Of a stretch of DNA of 9,569 nt, positions 6,090 to 9,569 are shown one piece after another (the first letter of the stretch is position 1; each line of letters starts with the position of its first letter). The translations under genes were made by a program, and so were the position numbers. Source of the stretch: Thermoanaerobaculia bacterium (GTDB lineage: Bacteria > Acidobacteriota > Thermoanaerobaculia > Multivoradales > JAHEKO01); contig JARFQS010000028.1 of assembly GCA_029287645.1 (NCBI GenBank), positions 1-9,569 on the forward strand. The letters run 5' to 3'. The notes beneath the pieces are model-generated. The model saw nothing but the letters and a program-made list of their open reading frames with translations. It was not told where the DNA came from and made no database searches.

Positions 6090-6115
6090 GACCCAAATCT
6101 AGGGGAAAAAGTTCC
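6090..6115 (-). promoter_or_regulatory. Candidate ECF-type (possibly self-activated) promoter of the sigma gene
   Basis: On the minus strand GGAAC (6115-6111) is followed by TTTTT, an 18-bp spacer and GTC (6092-6090). GGAAC is the typical -35 core of ECF promoters, and a GTC-type -10 is common. The usual spacer is 16-17 bp, so the match is imperfect. GGGAA and TTCCC also form a 5-bp inverted repeat here (6103-6116), which could instead be a weak 3' hairpin of the amidase gene. Self-activation is typical of ECF sigma factors and is inferred here. Confidence 0.4.
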
Positions 6116-6124
6116 CGAACGGCG

Positions 6125-7870
6125 CTAGCGGCCAGCCGCAGCTACTCGGGCAGGGTCATCGCCCTCGGCCTGTCCATAGTAGCTGAGGATTCCGCTGACG
6201 ATGGCCTCCGCCACCTCTTGGCGGAACTTCGCCGTCTGCATGAGCTTTCGATCCTGGGAGTTGGCCAGATTGCACACCTCCAAGAGAACCTGGGCAGGAA
6301 TCGCGTTGTAGCGCAGCACCGCGGGTACCCAGGCTCGGCGCTTGCGGATGACCTTCTCCCGCACGGGCTTGTCCGGGTGCACCGCCAGTCCTCGTTCGTG
6401 AAAGGCGCCCAATAAATTCGATGCCAATTCCCTCGACAGCCCCTCGCTCTTCACCCGCTCGCGACTCGAGTAGCTGTCTTGGGGACGCTCGTTGAGCTCC
6501 CGCCGGGAGGCGTAGACAGCTGCGCTCTTGCCGTAGGTTCCGGACCGATTTCTGGCACCTGGATTGTTGTCCATGGCTCCTCGCAGGGAAGTGTGCAGGG
6601 TGTCGGCATGAATGGAGACGAAGACAACATTGTCGGCGTCGCCCCCATTGTCCACCGCCTGGCGGTAGATGCTGTTGGACAGGTACCAGCGCAGGTGAAC
6701 TCCGACCCTCGAATCCTCGATCTGATAGTTCGGGGTCGTCAACACTCGATGGCCCTTCGAGTAGGGGAGCTGATCTCGCTGCGTGACGACGTGGGCCTTG
6801 CCATCTTGAGTCGTGGCGATCACCTTGGCTGCGGTTTCGCCTTCCAGGATCTTCATCGTCCGCACCATGATGTCGTAGACATACAGGCTCTCCCACACCC
6901 CCGAGACCGAGGCTCCGACGTCTTTGCCGCCATGCCCCGAATCCAAGACCACTGTGACACCCCTGAGCCGACTGGCAGTCACCACATTGCTGAACTGCGC
7001 GCTGGCGATCAATCCCTGCTCGTATTCTTGACGCTCGGGATGGCCGGCTGGAAGGTACTCGGGCAGGAGCAAGTTGAAGGGAATCTTCACCTCGTAGCCG
7101 ATCGGAATGTCGGTCACGTCGCCAATCCCACTCCTGTTGGCCACTTCTTGAGCCAGCGCGTTGACGTCCTCGGCAAAGACCCGTCCGGTGAAACGCACGA
7201 CGACGCTCGAGTAGAGCGCCTCTCCCGGCTTCAGGCGGTAGATCGCGAATTCTCCCGTCGAGTCCGTGCTGTACTCCAGGTGATAGGGCGAGCTCGGAGG
7301 AAGCGCCGAGCGCAGAGAGGGACGCAGCAGATGCGCCGGAACCAGGACCACCTGACCGGGAGTCAGGTCGTCGTCAGTGAGTGCGTTCTTCTCCCGTATC
7401 GCCCGATAGTTCTCTCCCTGCCCGGTGAACCACTCGGCCACGTTCCAGAGGCTCTCTCTCGAATGACCGTTGGCGCTGAGGACCCGGTGCTGCCAACCTT
7501 CGGCTACGGCGCGGTCATCCTCGAACAGGCTCCCGAGCACCTGCACCTGGTAGCTGCTCTCGAGTACAGCAAAGGGGATGCGGTAACGGATCCCTGCCAG
7601 GAGCTTGTTCGAGCCACCGTTCTCGGCCGCCACAAGAGCAGCAGCATCCTCATTCGAACAGAACCGACGACTGAAGCTCAGCAGCCCTTCACCCCGCCTC
7701 GGGGAGGCTTCGAGGTATAGGTCGTGGGTCTCGGTCAATACCGCTACCGAGCCGTCTCGAAGGTGAACCCTGAGGGCTGCCCGACTGGCCTCGGACTCCT
7801 CGGCCGATCCAGGGGATCCCAAAGCGAGGTGACACAGGATGGCCACCAGCACTACTGGGCTCTTTTTCAA
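6125..7870 (-). CDS. Periplasmic N-acetylmuramoyl-L-alanine amidase with LysM-like repeats
   Basis: This 581-aa exported protein (from the chosen start) ends in an Amidase_3 domain. That fold cleaves the amide bond between N-acetylmuramic acid and the stem peptide of peptidoglycan. Zinc and catalytic residues are visible: H313 in VVLDSGHGGKD, E327 in GVWESLY, H421 in FVSIHADT and E531 in QVLLEVCNLAN. Residues 1-23, MKKSPVVLVAILCHLALGSPGSA, form a clear signal peptide with an AxA-like cleavage site. Three LysM-like segments lie between: about 60-105 (GLLSFSRRFCSNEDAAALVA, IRYRIPFAVL), 130-183 (ESLWNVAEWFTGQGENYRAI, LTPGQVVLVP) and 210-270 (LKPGEALYSSVVVRFTG, IPIGYEVKIPFNLL); these would bind glycan. 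The TTG start at 7870 has AAGGGGA 8 nt upstream. The frame extends to a TTG at 7921, but that start would put 17 polar residues before the signal peptide and lies upstream of the expected transcription start. The sigma/anti-sigma genes follow on the same strand. Confidence 0.9.
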   Translation of the reverse strand: MKKSPVVLVAILCHLALGSPGSAEESEASRAALRVHLRDGSVAVLTETHDLYLEASPRRGEGLLSFSRRFCSNEDAAALVAAENGGSNKLLAGIRYRIPFAVLESSYQVQVLGSLFEDDRAVAEGWQHRVLSANGHSRESLWNVAEWFTGQGENYRAIREKNALTDDDLTPGQVVLVPAHLLRPSLRSALPPSSPYHLEYSTDSTGEFAIYRLKPGEALYSSVVVRFTGRVFAEDVNALAQEVANRSGIGDVTDIPIGYEVKIPFNLLLPEYLPAGHPERQEYEQGLIASAQFSNVVTASRLRGVTVVLDSGHGGKDVGASVSGVWESLYVYDIMVRTMKILEGETAAKVIATTQDGKAHVVTQRDQLPYSKGHRVLTTPNYQIEDSRVGVHLRWYLSNSIYRQAVDNGGDADNVVFVSIHADTLHTSLRGAMDNNPGARNRSGTYGKSAAVYASRRELNERPQDSYSSRERVKSEGLSRELASNLLGAFHERGLAVHPDKPVREKVIRKRRAWVPAVLRYNAIPAQVLLEVCNLANSQDRKLMQTAKFRQEVAEAIVSGILSYYGQAEGDDPARVAAAGR

Positions 7871-7878
7871 AGCAGAAT

Positions 7879-7885
7879 TCCCCTT
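7879..7885 (-). promoter_or_regulatory. Shine-Dalgarno AAGGGGA that fixes the amidase start
   Basis: AAGGGGA (7885-7879) lies 8 nt before TTG 7870. The following codons encode a lysine-lysine start and a signal peptide, so this site decides between TTG 7870 and the longer TTG 7921. Confidence 0.6.
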
Positions 7886-7921
7886 GATTGGTCGGTAGTT
7901 ATTGCCATTTGTTAAAGTCAA

Positions 7922-7950
7922 ATTTTAGTGTTGCCAGCCTGCCAAGGCAA
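7922..7950 (-). promoter_or_regulatory. Sigma70-type promoter of the amidase gene, with overlapping inverted repeats
   Basis: On the minus strand TTGCCT (7950-7945) and TAAAAT (7927-7922) are separated by exactly 17 bp and match four and five of six consensus bases. Transcription would begin near 7915, giving a leader of about 45 nt before the TTG at 7870. TTGCC (7931-7935) and GGCAA (7946-7950) form an inverted repeat across the spacer and -35. The shorter palindrome TGCC-AA-GGCA (7940-7949) nests in it, so a repressor or activator could bind here. The site lies between divergent genes. Confidence 0.5.
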
Positions 7951-7989
7951 CCGGCGCAATCCAGAGCATAGCCCCAACCACATCCCACC

Positions 7990-9297
7990 ATGACCCCAAA
8001 GGCGTCGCCCCACAACCCAGAGAGCGAACATCTCGGCGAGTGTTTCGCATCCTTACGGCAGCAACGCTCACTTCAGCTGCTGGTCGAAGCCGCAGGCCGC
8101 GCCGAATGCCACCTCGTCGGCGGAGCCGTGCGAGACACTCTACTGGGCTTGGAGTTTCGCGACCTGGACGTGGTGGTAGAAAGGGAGGGTCTGACGCTCG
8201 CCCGGCGAGTCGCCGCATCCCTACCTGCCCGACTGGTGGAGCTGGGCGGTGATCGGTTCGCGGCGTTTCGATTGGTCGCCGATGATCTGACACTGGATAT
8301 CTGGGATCGACAGGGGGGGTCGCTGGAGGCCGACCTGGAACGTCGTGATCTGACTCTCCATTCGGTTGCGGTCGGAATCGAGACCGGCGAAGTCATCGAC
8401 CCCTTCCAGGGTTTGACCGATATCCAGGACCGGGTCCTTCGCGCCACCTCCGAAACCAGCTTCTCCTCGGACCCACTCCGAGTTCTCCGCTTGGCCCGAT
8501 TCGCCGGTCAGCTGCCTGATTTCACGGTCACCGAGCGAACCCTGGAGCTGGCGGAAAGCTCCGCGGCACTCCTGGAACGGGTGGCTGGCGAGAGAGTTCG
8601 CATCGAGCTGGAGCGATTGCTCGAGCTGCCGGACTTCCTGACAGCGGCAGAGCTCCTCGTCCAACTGTCCGTGTATCCGAGGCTCTGGAAGCCCCACCCG
8701 AGCAGGGGGCCAGCCCACCGAGACTCGCAGGAGCCGATGTCCGGCTTGCGGCAACTGGAAATCCACCTCGATCACACCCAAGAGAAGGTTGAAAGAGCCT
8801 TTGCCCGTCAGGCCCTCCTCCTCGCCCGCAGCGTGGGAGGCGACAAGCAGCTGGCTGCCAACGCCGTAGAAGACTGTCAAAGGCAAGGGCTGGTGACCAG
8901 GGCCACCGCCAAACAGCTGAGGGGACTGCTCCACTGGAAGCACCTGCCTCGAGAGACCGCGAGTCAGCGATGGTTTCTCCATCGAAACGGCAACCTTTGG
9001 CCCACAGCGGCATGCTTTCTGGCAGCCAGAGACCCGTGGCCGGCGACGTCTTCAGAGTTTCAGGACTATCTGGCCAGCCTGACTCGGCTCTGCTTGGAAT
9101 TCGGCGCAGAGATCTTCGACCCGGAGCCTCTTGTCACCGGCACGGATCTGGTCTCGAGACTGGGCCTTTCGGAGGGCAAGAAGGTGGGAGAAATCCTGTC
9201 GGTAATCCATCGCAGACGCGTCGAAGGCCGACTCGACGGTAGGGACGAGGCATGGGCCCTGGCGAAGGCGCTGGCCCGCCAGGGTCCGGCACTGTGA
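7990..9297 (+). CDS. cca: Class II CCA-adding enzyme / poly(A) polymerase family nucleotidyltransferase
   Basis: This 435-aa protein carries the class II tRNA nucleotidyltransferase motifs in order. Motif A has HLVGGAVRD (41-49) and the metal-binding pair in RDLDVVV (D58, D60). Motif B is RRDLTLHS (118-125), followed by DPFQGLTDIQDRVLRA (137-152). Motif D is SDPLRVLRLARF (160-171), and an ERVRIELERLL segment follows (201-211). The C-terminal arm has LVTGTDLVSRLGLSEGKKVG (381-400) and an RDEAWALAKAL end. The family adds CCA, CC or A to tRNA 3' ends, or poly(A) to RNA, and sequence alone does not settle which. Motif D reads SDPLR where EDPLR is usual, while D161 and R164, the template residues, are kept. 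Motif B has His where Asn is common. No HD phosphohydrolase domain is present. ATG 7990 is the first start after an in-frame TAG (7969-7971), and no Shine-Dalgarno is visible. Confidence 0.9.
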   Translation: MTPKASPHNPESEHLGECFASLRQQRSLQLLVEAAGRAECHLVGGAVRDTLLGLEFRDLDVVVEREGLTLARRVAASLPARLVELGGDRFAAFRLVADDLTLDIWDRQGGSLEADLERRDLTLHSVAVGIETGEVIDPFQGLTDIQDRVLRATSETSFSSDPLRVLRLARFAGQLPDFTVTERTLELAESSAALLERVAGERVRIELERLLELPDFLTAAELLVQLSVYPRLWKPHPSRGPAHRDSQEPMSGLRQLEIHLDHTQEKVERAFARQALLLARSVGGDKQLAANAVEDCQRQGLVTRATAKQLRGLLHWKHLPRETASQRWFLHRNGNLWPTAACFLAARDPWPATSSEFQDYLASLTRLCLEFGAEIFDPEPLVTGTDLVSRLGLSEGKKVGEILSVIHRRRVEGRLDGRDEAWALAKALARQGPAL

Positions 9298-9318
9298 ATC
9301 GAGTCGGCGCTGGGTTTC

Positions 9319-9349
9319 CGAGACTCCGCGTTCGAGTTGGCGAGTCTCG
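9319..9349. terminator. Hairpin between the convergent cca and coiled-coil genes
   Basis: CGAGACTC (9319-9326) pairs perfectly with GAGTCTCG (9342-9349) around a 15-nt loop. It lies about 20 bases past the cca stop and 8 bases past the stop of the convergent gene. No T-tract follows on either strand. The stem length and loop length nearly equal those of the hairpin at 4661-4693. Confidence 0.45.
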
Positions 9350-9356
9350 ACCTACG

Positions 9357-9569
9357 TCACTTCATGAGGCGCTGGTTGAGCTCCTTGATGCGCTCGGAGA
9401 GCTTGTCGATCTTCTCCTGCGCCTCCTTGCGGAGTCTCGAATACTCGTTGCGGAGCTTCTCGGTCTGCCGTTCCATCTCCTCGAGCTGCTCCTTGAGCTC
9501 GTGGATGTCATGGTCCCTGTCTGCCACCGAGGGATCGAGCTTCGTGATCTCCGAGTCCTTCTCGGCCAA
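9357..9569 (-). CDS. C-terminal end of a coiled-coil protein (cut by right edge)
   Basis: The last 70 residues of a minus-strand protein are visible and the frame is open to the edge. The first codon in view is TTG, so a start there is possible, but a longer protein is more likely. From about residue 20 to the end there is no Gly or Pro. Charged residues alternate with Leu/Ile in heptad spacing (HELKEQLEEMERQTEKLRN, then DKLSERIKELNQRLMK), which indicates a continuous coiled coil. Such tails occur in many unrelated proteins, so no function is assigned. It is convergent with cca. Confidence 0.7.
   Translation of the reverse strand: MAEKDSEITKLDPSVADRDHDIHELKEQLEEMERQTEKLRNEYSRLRKEAQEKIDKLSERIKELNQRLMK

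Noticed and set aside
6034..6096. Longer sigma factor starting at TTG 6096
   Set aside because: The added residues do not match the ECF family, and the start would overlap the candidate -10 region at 6090-6092.
6479..7720. A 413-codon plus-strand open frame opposite the amidase gene
   Set aside because: The opposite strand carries a complete amidase domain with its zinc ligands. The plus-strand product has no recognisable domain or motif.
7871..7921. Longer amidase starting at TTG 7921
   Set aside because: It would add 17 polar residues before a well-formed signal peptide, has no ribosome site, and begins upstream of the start predicted from the 7922-7950 promoter.

Overview
The window is a GC-rich (low-to-mid 60s percent by eye) bacterial chromosome segment of ordinary housekeeping, envelope and regulatory genes. 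There is no tRNA, rRNA, CRISPR array, transposase or phage gene. A RodZ-like protein, a periplasmic N-acetylmuramoyl-L-alanine amidase and an ECF sigma/zinc anti-sigma pair point to a Gram-negative-type cell. The long GreA with a large N-terminal extension and the overall gene style would fit Acidobacteriota (for example the Thermoanaerobaculia) or a neighbouring phylum. That placement is an impression, not a demonstrated assignment.

Layout. Positions 1-2079 (minus strand) hold an all-helical repeat protein with an internal duplication (1339-2079), a RodZ-like HTH/membrane protein (414-1220) and, joined to it by a GTGA overlap, the first 139 codons of a second helical protein that runs off the left edge. 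Positions 2080-2577 form a divergent spacer of about 500 bp that is unusually rich in structure: an octamer tandem array, a possible 105-codon ORF with a perfect Shine-Dalgarno, two imperfect 46-bp tandem units that each carry a hairpin, and a 30-bp near-perfect palindrome abutting a TACAAT box directly before the next gene. Positions 2578-4653 (plus) encode a 691-aa GreA-type elongation factor. A hairpin between convergent genes follows. Positions 4685-7870 (minus) hold, in transcription order, the LysM-like/amidase protein, the ECF sigma factor and its membrane anti-sigma factor. Positions 7990-9297 (plus) encode a class II CCA-adding/poly(A) polymerase family enzyme, divergent from the amidase. 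A second hairpin between convergent genes precedes the C-terminal coiled-coil end of a protein cut by the right edge (9357-9569).

How they fit together. The amidase, sigma and anti-sigma genes look like an envelope module: a cell-wall hydrolase with its own sigma70-like promoter, followed by a sigma/anti-sigma operon with a candidate ECF-type GGAAC promoter of its own. The RodZ-like gene with its two helical-repeat neighbours may be a second envelope or cell-shape cluster. The GreA and CCA genes are housekeeping.

The parts most worth a second look are the structured 2080-2577 spacer with its two competing models for greA expression, the duplicated helical-repeat protein beside rodZ, and the oversized GreA.
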